DNA from: Trematomus loennbergii
Lineage: Eukaryota > Chordata > Actinopteri > Perciformes > Nototheniidae
Direction: 5' to 3'
Assembly (NCBI GenBank): GCA_012861695.1
Contig: JAAOOA010000399.1
Span: forward strand, 12,320,731-12,384,730
DNA length: 64,000 bases
Under the pieces are notes generated by a model, which saw nothing but the letters and a program-made list of their open reading frames with translations, did not search any database and was not told where the DNA came from. A program made the translations under genes and the position numbers. Positions 1-12,900 of the stretch are shown one piece after another. The stretch's first letter is position 1; every line of letters begins with the position of its first letter.

Positions 1-623
1 ACCCCTTTTAACTTAAAAAAACCCTGCCAAATGTTGCAATGCATTCATTGTAATAAATACCAACCGTAATTGTATTTACATACCATTACACCTCTAAGGC
101 ACATAAGCAGCCAACACAAAACTCATGCATGAATTGAATAGCCACTACCAAAAGAGTTTATGGAAAAAACATATCCATATTAGGGGTAAAGGCAATCACT
201 ATCCCACTGTCTTTCACAGGTTATCCATTAACTCAAAGTACAGGCACCAAGAAAAACACAGTATATTCAAGCAGAAGCATGTGAAAATCATCATTTTGCA
301 AAATATTCAATCAACACTGACAAACTAACAAAATTAAAGAAAATGGGTAATGCGTTTATTGAAAAAAAACATGATGCGGAATAAGCGCCATGCACCTATT
401 ATCTGCTTTACCGGTTCTGGGGGTGCTTTATAGCCCTTTAACTACATCCAGAGAAGGCAAAGAGATATTGAAGTAGTAACAGTTATTGCAGCTTTAAAAT
501 GTACATTATAGGGTTAGAGATTTACAAAAGCTAAAGATATTACTCAAAACAGAGAGAAAGGGTCAGAGGAAAACTTTATTAGCAGTACTGGTAACAGGTA
601 GCCCATGATTGTATTCATCTTAC
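1..623. other. arfgap1 intron or downstream part; no exon recognised
   Basis: This AT-rich stretch lies 3' of the last arfgap1 exon I can place (624-656). The gene should continue past the left window edge, because the C-terminal half of the protein is missing. I looked on the minus strand for the next expected exon and saw no convincing one. The short open frames here have no recognisable features. Confidence 0.5.
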
Positions 624-3600
624 CTTTAAGGTTGCTTGGTTTGCCAGTTTAGATGTCTGTAAGAGGGGGAAAAGACAGATATATGAATTGATTTATTCTG
701 ACACCAATTCATTACAGCATAAAAACAAAACAGTATTTATTGCTCGACTCAACTCACATTATCTTTAGCGATAGTAGCAATCTTGCTAGCTCCAACAGCG
801 AAACTGCTCCAACCCTGCAAAAGAATAAACACATTTCCAAAGAGGGAAAAATACAAGGAAGGAAAAATCTGACAAAAGATATACAGCATGACCCACTGAA
901 TAAATAGAAGTCATGGCATTGTTGATGAAGTCATCCTCCTTCTTCTCTGGGGTCACGGTGTTGCCAAAGCCAACATACCGATTCTCTTGGTTGCCACTGT
1001 AGCCCCCTCCGCTGAAGAGGCATACGAATATATATTTAAAAAACAGATAATTGAAATCAAACATTATAATAATGAAGTGAAGGCTCTCACCTCTGATATG
1101 AGTTAACATCATCACTCAGCCAGTCTTCAAAAGCTTTGTCGCCGGGTTTCGCTGAGCTTTGTCCCGGTCCTCCAGAGCTGTATGAAACATGAAATCACTG
1201 CTTTAAAACCTGTCCTGTAGTGAGAGCGTGTAAAAAAAAAAAATCCATCACTCTTACCGATGAGAGGATGAAAGGCCGGCATTGGGTTGAGGAGATGTCC
1301 AGTTTCTGGCAGAGGATGTCTCAATGGACCACTCCTTACCCTCTGCTATGGTTGCAACCTGTCATACAGAGTGTGTACATTTAAAATCAAGTTCCTACAA
1401 ACAAGCAACCTCAGGGTCTGAACGTGATACGTAAAAATACTGAAGTGCTTTACACTTGCATTCTTTCTCATAGCCAGCAGGGGGCAATTCCTCAGTTTGC
1501 ACAAAACATCTTCAGTCAATGAGAGTTTATGGTCTCAATAGCTCATTTTGAATCTTGTACATATAGTATGAGGTTCATTTTGTAAATGATGGTCCCATTT
1601 AGAATAATACAGATGACCGTGATCGAGGTCAATACCAATGTGTTTACCTTTTAGTAATTTAACCCTTTCACAGTGTGTCAGTTAATGACACCTCATTTAA
1701 TTTGGTCACTTAAAAATGCTTTGTTCACTTTCCTAGTGTGCTTAGTAAAGAGCAAGCATCCTCCAGTTGGTGTACACAGTGAACAAACAAATAAATAGCA
1801 CAAATAGATAATAAAAAAAGACTGGGGGCGATGCTAGTCTATCATCAGCATTGAGAACAATTTGTTGGTTAAACTCTGTGGAACTGGTCAAAGTGGTGCA
1901 CACCTCACCTTGTCTCTAAAGAGTGCAGCAGGTTTGCTGTTGTATTTCTCCTGTAAATTCCAGGTGGGATCATAATCATCTTGAAGCTCGAGAAATTTGC
2001 GGAATTCCCCATTTCCTCCCACTTTCATCTTCTCAAGCTCAATATCTTTCCACTTGTCCATGGTGACAGAGCGCACGAAACTGCAGATAAGACAGAAGGG
2101 ATTGATCATTATCAGACCTGGCAGGAACTCCACTATCATCAAAACCATAATACAAATCACTTGTCTTACCTCAGATGTACTCCCAGGCCCCTGTGCTTGC
2201 CAGAGCACTCAAGACAAATCCAGATCCCATAAGTCACACTAACCCATTGAGGGTTAAAACCCCCACACTCATAACATAGCTGAAAAAAACAAAGAACAGT
2301 GAATGAATTTAGACATCTGCTCAGAAAAAACTAAAAAGATGAATTCAAAGAAGTGAATATGTAGCCTGAGCCTACATTTAAAAGAAAATATGTGTCCTTG
2401 TATGCCAAGCAAACTCTGGTGTTAAAGCAAATTAACCAACCACAGGATGATATGATATCAGATATCTGATCTTTGCATTTTGGTTCAAGATAAACTACTA
2501 ATATAATGAAAACTATAATGAAATATTTGTAGGAATCATACTTGATCTGTTTCAGGGCATGTATATAACCTATTTATGCTAATCATTTGGTTACAAGCTG
2601 TTAAAACGGCTGTGCATGTTCCCGACTTTGTCAGTTGAATAACCCATTATAAAATGATAACCGTAATCCCACAGCAACAATTTTATTTTATAGAATGTCC
2701 AGGTATTGAGGCTAAATAAAATTTTAAAAATTTTATTTTTCAGTTAAACAGAACAGAACAAAAATATGTTTACTTATATATATAGTTTATTTTTAGGTTT
2801 AGTAGACGAATTTGTCTGGAGTTATTGCCAGAGATGCATGCCAACAAGATGTCCACTGGCAGTGAAACTCCCGTCTAAAATTACTCCCAGCATTTATCTG
2901 AACATGGATGAGAGGAGAACGTTGATCGTGGAAAGGTGCTTCTTTCAGGGTTCTTACACCTTTTCCAAAGTCAAATTCAAGCACTTTTCAAGCATTTTCA
3001 AGGTGCATTTTCAAGCTTTTCAAGCATCTTACAGCTGTTGTAAATTACATATTTATATACACATACTTATACTCAAATGATTATTTCCCTACCTCACATT
3101 AAATCAGATGTTCTTTATGCTATAAACAACCAAATGTGTTTCAAATCAAATCAGGTTTTATTTATAAAGCACATTTAAAAGCGATTTTTGGTCGAGCCAA
3201 AGTGCTGTACATGTAATAAAAACACATTACTACAAAACACAATAAATTACAACAGATATAACTTAAAAAACAAAATAAGAATAAAACACACGGAAAAGTC
3301 AGGAGTCATGCTCCACTCTAACTAGAAAGCCAGAGAGAAGAAGTGTGTTTTTAGTTTTGATTTAAAAACCCCTAGGGTCTGGGCCGACCTCACATGGAGG
3401 GGCAGAGTGTTTCATAATAGCATTCTACATGAGGATGAAAAATTAAAAATGTTAGAAAAGAAAACTAAGTTTAATATTTCAAAATGAGTGACCCATCTGT
3501 ACGTAGACTGGGCATCCCATATAACCTGGCTGAGCCAATATAAAACAATCAGCCAAATAACTTTTCAATATATTATTGATTACTATTTTTGAGGTACTTT

Positions 3601-4979
3601 TTGGTTGGCAGTAAACACAAGTCAGAGGTAAATGGTGTACTTTGACTCCACTACATGTATTTAATACCTTTAGTTACTTTACAGATGTGGATGAATGATG
3701 TGAAATATAATCAAGTGTTAAATCAGACTTTAGTTCCACCTGGAGTAAATTCACAAGCTACTCTGTAGTATACAAAGTCATTCAAACTAGCTGCAACTTT
3801 ACCAGCTTTGAGAACACTTTCATGATCAATCATTATAAAACATATCATATACAATTATTAGGGATGCTCCGATCGCCAATTTTGGAGCCGATCGCCGGAA
3901 TCAGTATCGGCCGATACCGATATCGCTCTCTTTTCCTCTCTCCCCCTCTCTCTCCTGACAGCCCGTCAGTATCTCCTGCAGCTCACTGATCCAGTAATGA
4001 GCGACCCGACAGTGAAGAATAAATATATTTATAACTAGTTTAGCTTGTTCCAGAGGTAGATAAAATAGCTAAGTGTGTTAGGTCTAACTCTTAATGTGTG
4101 TTCTGCTCCGCTCACCGGTCCGTCACAGCCATAGACTGTATATATAAAGGTCACAGCGGGTGGAGCTGCAGGATTTCTGCTTCACACACACGTTGCATAC
4201 CGCTATTTTATTGTCATTTTCGGACACTTAAAATACTGCCAGACTAGTGAAGCCATTTTGGCGGGCTTGTTTTGCTGCGCACAGAGAAAAGTGTCATGTA
4301 TTTTACATGCAACAATAGCCTAATCTAAAATGCTATACTATGGCGTACCTTTCGTATGGTGTGTGGCTCGTCAGCGCAGACTCTCGCATCGTTATTGTTG
4401 CACACTTTGCAGGAGGCTACTCTTGGGCTTCGCTTGACCCTCGTCTTAGCCATGGCTTGTATTTGTCTTCTGCTAGCCAACGCTCGTTGAAACGGCAACC
4501 TCCTGGCATACTGTCATCTATCACTCTCATCAGAATGCCCAGGTCACACAAGTAACAAAAACACTTTCCGGTCACGCGCATAGCGCGGGAAGGCCGGGGC
4601 GGAGCTGTTTTATGTAAAAGCGAAGCAATTAAGCGCGCTCTGACTTCTTTATTTTCTTTTAATCTAAAAAGCGAAGTAAAGCATTTACAATTTCAAGCAC
4701 TTTATCCCAAATTCAAGCACCATTCCCAAAATTCAAGCACTTTTCAAACCTTGAAAACACCTCGTACCATTTCAAGCATTTTCAAGGATTTCCAGCACCC
4801 GTACGCACCCTGTTCTTTGCAAGACTCCCAAACACCTGCTACCTGAATTATAAGATGCCAGAGAGGTGAAACTATTCTGAATAAGAAATGAAAACTAGCC
4901 ACACGAGTAACTAACTTACATTATTCTCTTCTTGGGTTCTCACTTCCTTCAGAACTCGTCTGGTCCTTGGACTCGCCAT
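624..4979 (-). CDS. arfgap1: ADP-ribosylation factor GTPase-activating protein 1, 5' part (partial)
   Basis: ArfGAP1 stimulates GTP hydrolysis on Arf1 at the Golgi and drives COPI coat release. Coding exons on the minus strand, in order: 4979-4920, 2279-2170, 2080-1909, 1358-1258, 1177-1091, 1011-897, 814-758 and 656-624. All have GT-AG borders and keep frame, giving residues 1-245. The start MASPRTRR matches the family N-terminus. The ArfGAP zinc finger is seen as CYEC (Cys22, Cys25) and CLEC (Cys42, Cys45). The arginine finger is Arg50 in [12 protein letters not shown]. After the catalytic domain come the conserved EGKEWSIE and [15 protein letters not shown] blocks. Then comes the lipid-packing sensor (ALPS-like) stretch [16 protein letters not shown], split between two exons. 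The 33-bp exon [11 protein letters not shown] is unusually small. The rest of the C-terminus is beyond position 1. Two DNA transposons sit in its introns. Identification is secure; the 33-bp exon is less certain. Confidence 0.93.
2946..4812. mobile_element. DNA transposon with CAGGG ends and subterminal TTCAAGCA repeats (arfgap1 intron)
   Basis: The left end reads CAGGGTTCTTACACC and the right end, inverted, CAGGGTGCGTACGGG. Both ends then carry many copies of TTCAAGCA/TTGAAAAT-type words, so the ends are inverted relative to each other. A 6-bp direct repeat ttcttt flanks it (2940-2945 and 4813-4818). CAGGG ends and clustered subterminal repeats suggest a hAT-like element, but hAT duplications are normally 8 bp. 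The interior looks composite. A dispersed fish repeat containing ttttatttataaagcac starts near 3145, and a sequence rich in GATCGCC/CGGCCGATAC words starts near 3860. No transposase frame was seen, so it is non-autonomous. Confidence 0.6.
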
Positions 4980-4990
4980 GTTGAACCCCA

Positions 4991-7724
4991 CTGAAAGAGA
5001 AAGGTAAAGTGTATTTTGAACATTTGTTTAAACTTGATCAAAAGACACAAAATACTCCTGTAAATGAATACTCCTAAACACAACTTTAAGGTAACAATCT
5101 AATAATTGCCTATAATTGTAAAACAACCGTATCAACACCAGAGCACTATTTCAAATACTGAGATCACAGATTTTTTTTTGTATCGTCTCAACAGAAAATT
5201 CTCCTTTAATAGAAGTGTTACATTTTCTATTATTTAATGAGGTCGGTTGTCATTTCACGGTTGAATTTGAACTTTAAATCTCTGTTTCAAAGTAGTGAGG
5301 GAAACTTCTTTGATGGTGTCATCTAAAACAAACATGGCCCAGCTCCAAAGACAGCAGGCTAGATTAAGGTGCACTGCGCCTCGCCTGGCAGGTGGATGAT
5401 AGCAGCAGGAAGCCTGCAGCCAAGAGAAAGGGCAAAGGCTGCAAGAAGACCTTCCCAGAATGATACAGAAAGCAATCTCAATATTCATCAGAGTATTACT
5501 GCAACTTTTAGAGGTCACATATAACGCATGTCACTAATGTAGATGAATGGAAAGTCATATATGATTATATGTTTTGACTCTGAAATAATTGTTAGCACAG
5601 AAAATGCAGTTGTTTTTGTACACCACAAAGACATTGCTGTACATTTCAGATCAATTTCATAACGTGTTCTGTTGTCCGTGGCACTGGGACACACAGAGTT
5701 AATGATTAATAAAGCAATTACCAGAACATTCAGACAGCCGTGATTGTGATATAGTTTCACATTCACTGCTTTAAATCCTACACAGTCTGATGCTATGTAA
5801 TGTCAACATATGTCGTAAAAAGACAAAGACCAACAATAAATGGGTCCTACTTAGAAGAATAAGGAGCCAAAGCATGATATATTGTTTTCCTTTGTGTTAT
5901 AAACCTCTGTTTAGTCATCCTGAGAATATGAAAACATCAGGGAGCCACAACGTTAATCTGTATGCCGTCCCTTCCATGCAAAGAAAATTGGCACTGCGGT
6001 TTATATAGGCAGATCATACATAAAATGTCCTTCTGCTGTAAATACTTGTACATATTAGGGCTGTGCAATTAATCGTATTTTAAATCGCAATTACGATTTT
6101 GGCCTGCCACAATTACGAAAACAATTTTGCTAGGTTGTGACAGTGCACTAGAACATATTTGATCAAATGTATTTGTATTTATCATATTTATATATGTTTA
6201 GTAGCTTGTTGAAGTGCGCTCCAAAATATTTGTTGATCTTGTTTATTGGTATTTATTATTATTTATTTAAATGTAGATATAAATGTATAATTTAATTTAT
6301 TTTGTATTGGTTTGGCAACAGTTAAAAAGATACTGTTCAAATTATTATTTGTATTTAAAAGTTCAATAAATGGATGTTTTCAAAGTCAATGAATAATCGT
6401 ATTTAATAATCGTAATATCAATTATTGACCAAAATAATCGTGATTATGATTTTTGCCATAATCGCACAGCCCTAGTACATATTATGTAAGAATGCATGGG
6501 CCTGGGACTTAGAGCCACAGCCAGGGCAATAAGGTCAGAAAGGATTAGAGAACACACTGGGGGTATTGGTATTTGTTATGTAACTTTAATCACAATACCA
6601 GCAGATAACGCCAGCCTTATCATTTATACTGATGGGTATGTTTCAAGTGAAAGTTATTGAGTTGGGGAAGGTTTTCCCCTCAGTTTTTGCTAAGCCCAAT
6701 ATGACCCAAAGATATTTAATCTACAATGGTATTAGGATCGCCTTATTCTTTTACCAACTAAGTTAGTCAGTACTACCGATGTTTAAAGATACTGTTGTTA
6801 CTATAAAAAGAAAAATCAGGAACAGTATAAAGTATAAAACACAACTGTATTAGGTTGGACATGAAATGTATGATCTCATACAGGTGTAATGTTTTCACAG
6901 TGAGGCACTCTTTACAAATCTATGTAGACATTCAGGTGAAAAATCTTTAGCAAATAAAACGACAGGTAGGATTACATTTCTCCAACCAGCCTCGCTTTGA
7001 GAAAAACATTAAGAGGAAATGTTACTTGCCTCCAGTGGTGTAAGGTAACTAAGTAAATGTACTCAAGTACTGTAATTAAATGCACTTTTCAGATACTAGT
7101 ACGTATCTTTTGCCACTTTGTACTTCTACTCTACTACAATGTAGAGGTTATAAATAAGACTTTAGTTACACCTGGAGTAAATGCACTAGCTACCCTGCAG
7201 CATACAAAGTAAATCAAATTAGCTCCACGTTTACCAGTTGTGATAAATATGATCAAAACATATATATTACTAGAAAATTGATCTGCATAACAAGTACTTT
7301 TTATGATGGTACTTTAGGTATTTTGATGCTAATACTTTTGTACTTTTACTTGAGTAATATTTGCAATGAAGTGATTTTGCTTCCAACAGAGTATTCATAG
7401 ACTCTGGTAATTCTCCTTTTACTTTAGTGCAAGATCCGAGTACTTCTTCCACCTCTGGATATGATACTGAGAGATTTCCATACAGAACTGCAGTCGTGTC
7501 AAAGCTCCTAGACTCGTTAGCAAACACTAGAGATGTTAATCTTCGTGTATATTAACAACATACAACTAAAATAGAACAACACTGTTACGGTGTCTTATTC
7601 CTGGTCATGATGAAAGGGTTGTTTCTACATGGACATCACACCAAAAGGTTACATTTTAATGGATTGATATGGTAACTAGCGATGATGCTAACGTTAGCTG
7701 TGGACCGAGACAACTGACCGTTAC
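4991..7724 (-). other. arfgap1: arfgap1 intron 1
   Basis: This spans from the acceptor before the first coding exon (at about 4990) to the donor of the noncoding first exon (GACAG|GTAAC at 7725). It contains a hAT MITE (6056-6474). The rest is AT-rich; I see no further exon. Some blocks around 7030-7480 ('tactcaagtactgtaat', 'cttgagtaatatttgca') resemble dispersed fish repeats. Confidence 0.6.
6056..6474. mobile_element. hAT-type MITE with perfect 8-bp target duplication
   Basis: A 419-bp element with inverted ends: TAGGGCTGTGCAATTAATCG at the left, and TAGGGCTGTGCGATTATGG read inward from the right. It is flanked by a perfect 8-bp direct repeat gtacatat (6048-6055 and 6475-6482), the size expected of hAT transposition. 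The interior is AT-rich with no coding potential. It lies inside arfgap1 intron 1. The intact duplication points to a fairly recent insertion. Confidence 0.9.
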
Positions 7725-7890
7725 CTGTCTGTGATGATGAACAGCGGTGTTTTCTGAGCCTCAGCTGGAAACTCTACGAAGGCTTTTCCTCTCTGACGGA
7801 GAACCAGCAAATATTACACTGTGACAGACTGTGTCAGACCCTCATAAGTGTTTTGTAACGATGGATTGCTGCTGTTAGGCACCGGTAGCC
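7725..7890 (-). other. arfgap1: predicted noncoding first exon and promoter area of arfgap1
   Basis: On the minus strand a good donor (GACAG|GTAACGG) ends at 7725 after a stretch of moderate GC, and the next acceptor in that direction is at about 4990, just before the ATG. This fits a 5' untranslated first exon. The upstream border is a guess. A decayed LINE begins within about 60-100 bp upstream, so the promoter is squeezed between the exon and the LINE tail. No TATA box was recognised. Confidence 0.5.
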
Positions 7891-7952
7891 ATGTTCCTGG
7901 TTTGCATACGTTGGCAGTGCAATGCATCATGGGAGCCTGCCTTTCCTTCTGT

Positions 7953-10900
7953 TTTCTTCTTCTTCTTCTTCTTCTCGTTTTTGGCGGATTGCAAACAACT
8001 TAAAGGTGCATACCGCCACCTACTGTACATGAGTGTGAATCATTATATCATTCCATCTCTTAACTCATGACGATCTAATCAACAACAACAAAAAATCAAC
8101 AAAAAATAAATAAAACAAACGAAATAAAAATCTATGATCTTTCCTGACCTAATGTTAAATATTTTTCCTACCCCAGTTTCACTCAGAAGTAAACAGTGCC
8201 TTTCTGGTAGCTCTTACTCCCTCTCCTTTTGTTCCCAAAATACCAACCACACTCCATTCCCTCTCTGCCTCTAAAACTTTAGCCTTTAGTTTTTCTCTTT
8301 CAGCTTTATAGATGTCACAATGTAACAAGATATGTTCTACATCTTCTTTACTCCACAGTTCCCACACTTGTCACTGTCACTTTTCCCCATGATACAGCGT
8401 ACCATTCAATGCTGTGTGATTTATTCTGAGTCTAGCGATCGTGATTTCCTCCCTTCTGTTTCTTTCTTTATAATATGAATTGTAATTGTCTTTTGTACTT
8501 TGTGATAGTCTTTGCCTTTCTGGTCTTTCTCCCACCTTTTCTGCCAGATCTCCATCCCTTTTTCTTAATTACTGCTTTTCCTTCTCCTTTCCAAGTTGAA
8601 CTGGTAATGTATTTCCTTTTGTAGTGCACTTTTTGCTAATTTATCAGCACACTCGTTCCCTTTCACCCCCTCATGTGCAGGCACCCAGCAGAACTGCAGA
8701 TCTATACCGCCTCTGTGAGTCTTAACAGGCTATGATTCAGTTCTATGAGAATGTCTTCTCTGGCAGTTGTTGTTGACTGTATGCTTTGTAATATGGATAA
8801 TGAATCTGTGCATATCACCACCCTATCTGGTCTGACCTCTTCAACCCACTGTAATCCTATTATTACAGCCAGCATTTCTGCTACACTGATAATTGATCAG
8901 ACGCTCTTTTTGAATAGATATTTTAAAGTCTGGGATGTATATACCAACTCCAACACACTCTTCCTTGTTCTTAGAACCATCTGTGTACATTTGTAGGTAA
9001 TTGTAGTACTTTTCATTCAGATACATACTTGTTTTAATTCCCACTTCATTTATTTGCCACTCTTTTTTCCTTTCTACAATACTCATATCTATTTTAGCTT
9101 CTGGGAAAAGCCATGGGGAACACTGCTAAATGGGGTTGCTTTGCAAACGTGATGGTCTCCACTCCATATGCCCTCGTTCTTCCTTACTTCCAGCCAAACC
9201 CACGTCCCTGGAACTTTGCATATTCCCAGCAATCCTGTAATATTCTGTTTGTAATATTTTCTCTCCACTTCCTTGTAGCCTGACCCAGTATGACAGAGCA
9301 AGTTTCTCTCTTCTGATCTCCAGAGGTGTCTCTCCTGCTTCTATCAGAACTGCATTGATAGGGGATGACTTTATCGCTCCAATACACAACCGCAATGCTT
9401 TATATTGTATTCTATCAATTTTTAAAAGCGATGTTTTTGCTGCTGCTCCATACACTATACAACCATAGTCTATTGTGGACCTCATAATTGATCTGTAAAT
9501 GTCTATTAATGCTTGTTTGTCTGCGCCCCAGTTGCATCCAGCTACAGCTCGCAATAAATTAATACTTTTTTGCATTTTGTTTCCACTTGATTAATATGCA
9601 TTTTCCATGTATATTTGCTATCAAACCACAGTCCTAGGTATTTGAACTCATTCACCTTTGTCATTGGACGATCATAGCTGTTGGCGCTAAAGCCTCATGT
9701 AGCATGACTTGCTTTCTGACATTTTGAATCCCCAGTTATATGACCACCTCTCCACTTTTTTAATCGCTCTAGCTATATTCTCCATTACGTATGGGGCATT
9801 TCTTCCCCTCATCCAAATAGCCCCATCATCTGCGTATAGAGCCGATTGATGCATGTGTCTAAACATGTAAATATGTCATTAATCATGATGTTAAATAATA
9901 TTGGACTGACTGCACTCCCTTGGGGAATACCATTTTCTATTTCAAAATAATTGGAAATATCTGCTCCAACCTTACTCTAAATGTCCTGTCTGTTAAAAAG
10001 GCCCTTACCCAATTGTACATTCTCCCTCCAATACCCATTCTACTCAATTTGATCAGTAACCATCCCTCCACATAGAGTCATACGCCTTTTCAATGTCAAA
10101 GTACACTATTGCCATTATCTCTTTCATTTTCAATGTTTTTTCCACATCATTACTCACTCTTACTAAAGCATCTATTGTGGACCGCCCTTTACGAAATCCG
10201 CTCTGAAAACTACTCAGCAGCCCTTTCTGTCCAGTACATGTGAGAGCCTACGGACAATGATCTTTCCATCCATTTACATAGGTGTGATGTAAGAGCTATT
10301 GGTCTGTAGTTACGGTTAGCTGTATCTTTCCCTGGCTTATTGAATGGTAGCACGACTGCTGTTTTCCACAAACTTGGCATATCTCCTTCTCTCCAGATTT
10401 TATTGAAAAGACTCAGCACCATTGTCATAGTTTCCATAGGCAACTGTCTAAACATAGCATAACATAGCTGGTCTTGTCCTGGGGCTGTATATCCTGTACC
10501 TTGTAAGGCTATTTTGAGTTCTGACATTGTAAATTCCACATCAAGAGCTGACCTATTATCCTGTCTCTTCTCCTTCACGTTTTCATTCTCTGCTAGTAAC
10601 TGCTGTTTTTGCTGCCTATGAATATCACTGAGATGTTCCCCACTATGTACTGCTGCAAGTGTCCTTCCTAACATATCTGCCTTCTCTTTATCTGTCACTG
10701 CCAGCCTCTCCCCATCAACCAAAGCTGGAATTTTAATGATTTCCTTTTCCCACTCATCCGCTTAAACATGGACCAGACATCACCTAATTGTACTCCTCTG
10801 CCAATGGTAGAACAAAATTCTCTCCATGTTCTCTTTTTTGTGTATTTTATTGTCCTTCGAGCAGCTGCCCTTTTCCTTTGAACTCTATAAACATTATTTT

Positions 10901-11860
10901 GTGTCATGTTTTTCTTAATTCTCTAAATGCATTATTTCGCTCTTTAATAGCCCTGCTGCATTCCTCATTCCACCATGGCACCACTTTCTTCCTACCCTTG
11001 GTTGTTGTTTTGGGTATACTGTTCTCTGCTGCATTTAGTATATGCATTTAGATAATGGTCACTTCCTACTGTGGAGTTATTCAAAACAAACCATTCGCAT
11101 GTATGAACCAAACAGTTTGACACTAATGTCAGATCCAGGCATGAAACTTTCCCCCTATGCACATCTACTCTTGTGCCATGTCCATCATTAAGGCATACTA
11201 GTGTTCTTTCCTCCAGCATTTCTTCCACTATATTTCCGTTACTGTCTGTATGGTTGCTGCCCCATAGACTGTTGTGTGCATTGAAATCACCACACCAAAC
11301 TTCCTTCCTATGTTTATTGCCTGCTTTTTCTTTAAATATATCAGTAGTTAGATTTTTACATGGGTTGTATAAATTGATTATCCTAATGTTATCTTGTTTT
11401 CCAGGGTTGTAGATTTCCACTATAATACACTCTATAACATCAGGAGATTGCACCTCCCTATATGCCACACCATCTTTGAGAAACGTGGCACACCCTCCAC
11501 CATTTTGATTATTATCTCTATCATGCCTTATACAGCTAAATCCCGGAATGACAAAGTCTAATTGAGGTCGTACACATATTACCTCAGGGACTACTGTACC
11601 TCTAGATCATATATATATTTCTTGAATTCTTGACCATTAGCTATGAGGCTTCTTGCGTTCCACTGTAGTATGTGCAGCACCATGATTAAGGATCTAACCC
11701 TCATCCTGATTTTCATTTTCCCCAACTCCATTTATAGCTGCATGTATCTGGTCTGCTTTAATATCTTTCATGTCAAGGAATTTTCCAGCTCTGTTTTCTT
11801 CTTCTTCTTCTTCTCTGTTTTATTTGCTGCCTCCACTGCTCTGGAGGGAGAAGGTTAGCA
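7953..11860 (-). mobile_element. decayed non-LTR retrotransposon (I-superfamily-like LINE with RNase H)
   Basis: Read on the minus strand, the order is: remnant of the first frame (near 11860-11700), AP-endonuclease domain (about 11690-10990, with CGDFNAHNSLWGS and VGSDHY), and reverse transcriptase (about 10720-9650). The RT shows GYTAPGQDQLCYAMF, the FDIEKAYDSMW block near 10100 and the catalytic YADD near 9835. Next come RNase H (YTDGS near 8965) and a C-terminal HILLHCDIY Cys/His segment near 8330. The 3' end carries the CCGCCAAAAACG word followed by a (GAA)n tail (7954-7976 on the plus strand), as in fish I-type LINEs. Stops and shifts break every domain, so it is dead. The 5' end is truncated and its exact limit unknown. 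Confidence 0.88.
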
Positions 11861-12850
11861 CACTAGACCGAGATTGATGTATCATAAAGGTAATACCGAA
11901 CCAAAATGCACAAGCTATAACCTCTCTACAGAAGCCCAGAGAGGTGAGAGAGAGACAATCATTCATGTGATCCATCCATTTGATATCAAGTCATTCCAAA
12001 ATGTTTCATCCTGTATTTACGAGTTAAAAACATGCCAGAATATTCTTTCTAAATTTCTTTGTGAAAAGCTGTGGTGAAACAAGGGCAAGAGTTTTACCTG
12101 ATGAAGAAGTTTCAGTTTTTCTTTCTTTTATTTGTTTCAGTATGTGTCTTCCCTATGTTCTGGAGATAGAACTAAAAACATTATGCTATCTTCAAGGTAA
12201 ATGAGAGTATGGGGTGGTGGTGCACTTATTATGGCTGAAATAAGTAATACAACAACAAACACACATATTTAACTTATTCTTATTTATCTATCTTAAATAT
12301 ATATTTTTTAAACTAAGCTATCGGCAACTCCAAATAGACTTGTGTGCAGCAGCCGTCTGACTTGTTCTGACTTGTTAATAAATACAAAGAACAAATGTGA
12401 ACTGAGGTTAAAGTTCACCTTTAATTTCATTATGTTGTTGGTGAGTTTTCATCTTAGATCAGCTGTCATTACGTGAACCCAAAAAACTAAAGTAATGATC
12501 TGCATGGTCGATGGTGTAAATGTATCAGTTAAGCTATGCAATTGTTTTTACTGTATTTCCAAATTGCTAAATAAATGAACATGAGAAAACTCAAGGTAAT
12601 TGTGAATAAAACTGAAATTAAACCATTACCACATGGCACAGTGATTAGTGTCAGAATGCAGCCTTAATTCTGGTTGTGTTTTCAAATCAATTCAAGCATT
12701 TATTTTATAGCACCCTTGTTAATATTTTACATTGTATTTACTTATCATGTTCTTAAAAATCATCCTTCACCTTTAGACAGTGCTACAGTGACCTGTTATT
12801 AATCACTGGGTTATGGCAACGCCGTTAGCCGCTGTTATCTGATTAAGAAG
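11861..12850. other. intergenic, upstream of the Rh glycoprotein gene
   Basis: AT-rich sequence between the LINE and the TATA box of the next gene. No exon, tRNA or clear repeat was recognised. Close to the gene there are tgttattaatcactgg (about 12794) and ctgttatctgattaa (about 12831), the second containing an inverted GATA core. These are possible regulatory words only. Confidence 0.5.
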
Positions 12851-12853
12851 AGG

Positions 12854-12859
12854 TATAAA
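12854..12859 (+). promoter_or_regulatory. TATA box of the Rhcg-type gene
   Basis: TATAAA lies 47 bp upstream of the ATG at 12901. A start site about 30 bp downstream of the box would give a 5' leader of only about 15-20 bases and leave no room for a 5' intron. This fits a compact, intronless transcription unit. Confidence 0.65.
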
Positions 12860-12900
12860 GGAGATGTTTCTGCAGTTGGAGCAGCAACTACTGCATCATC

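Noticed and set aside
8179..11468. Minus-strand frames with endonuclease, RT and RNase H features as host genes.
   Set aside because: Order, tail and multiple stops show one decayed LINE.
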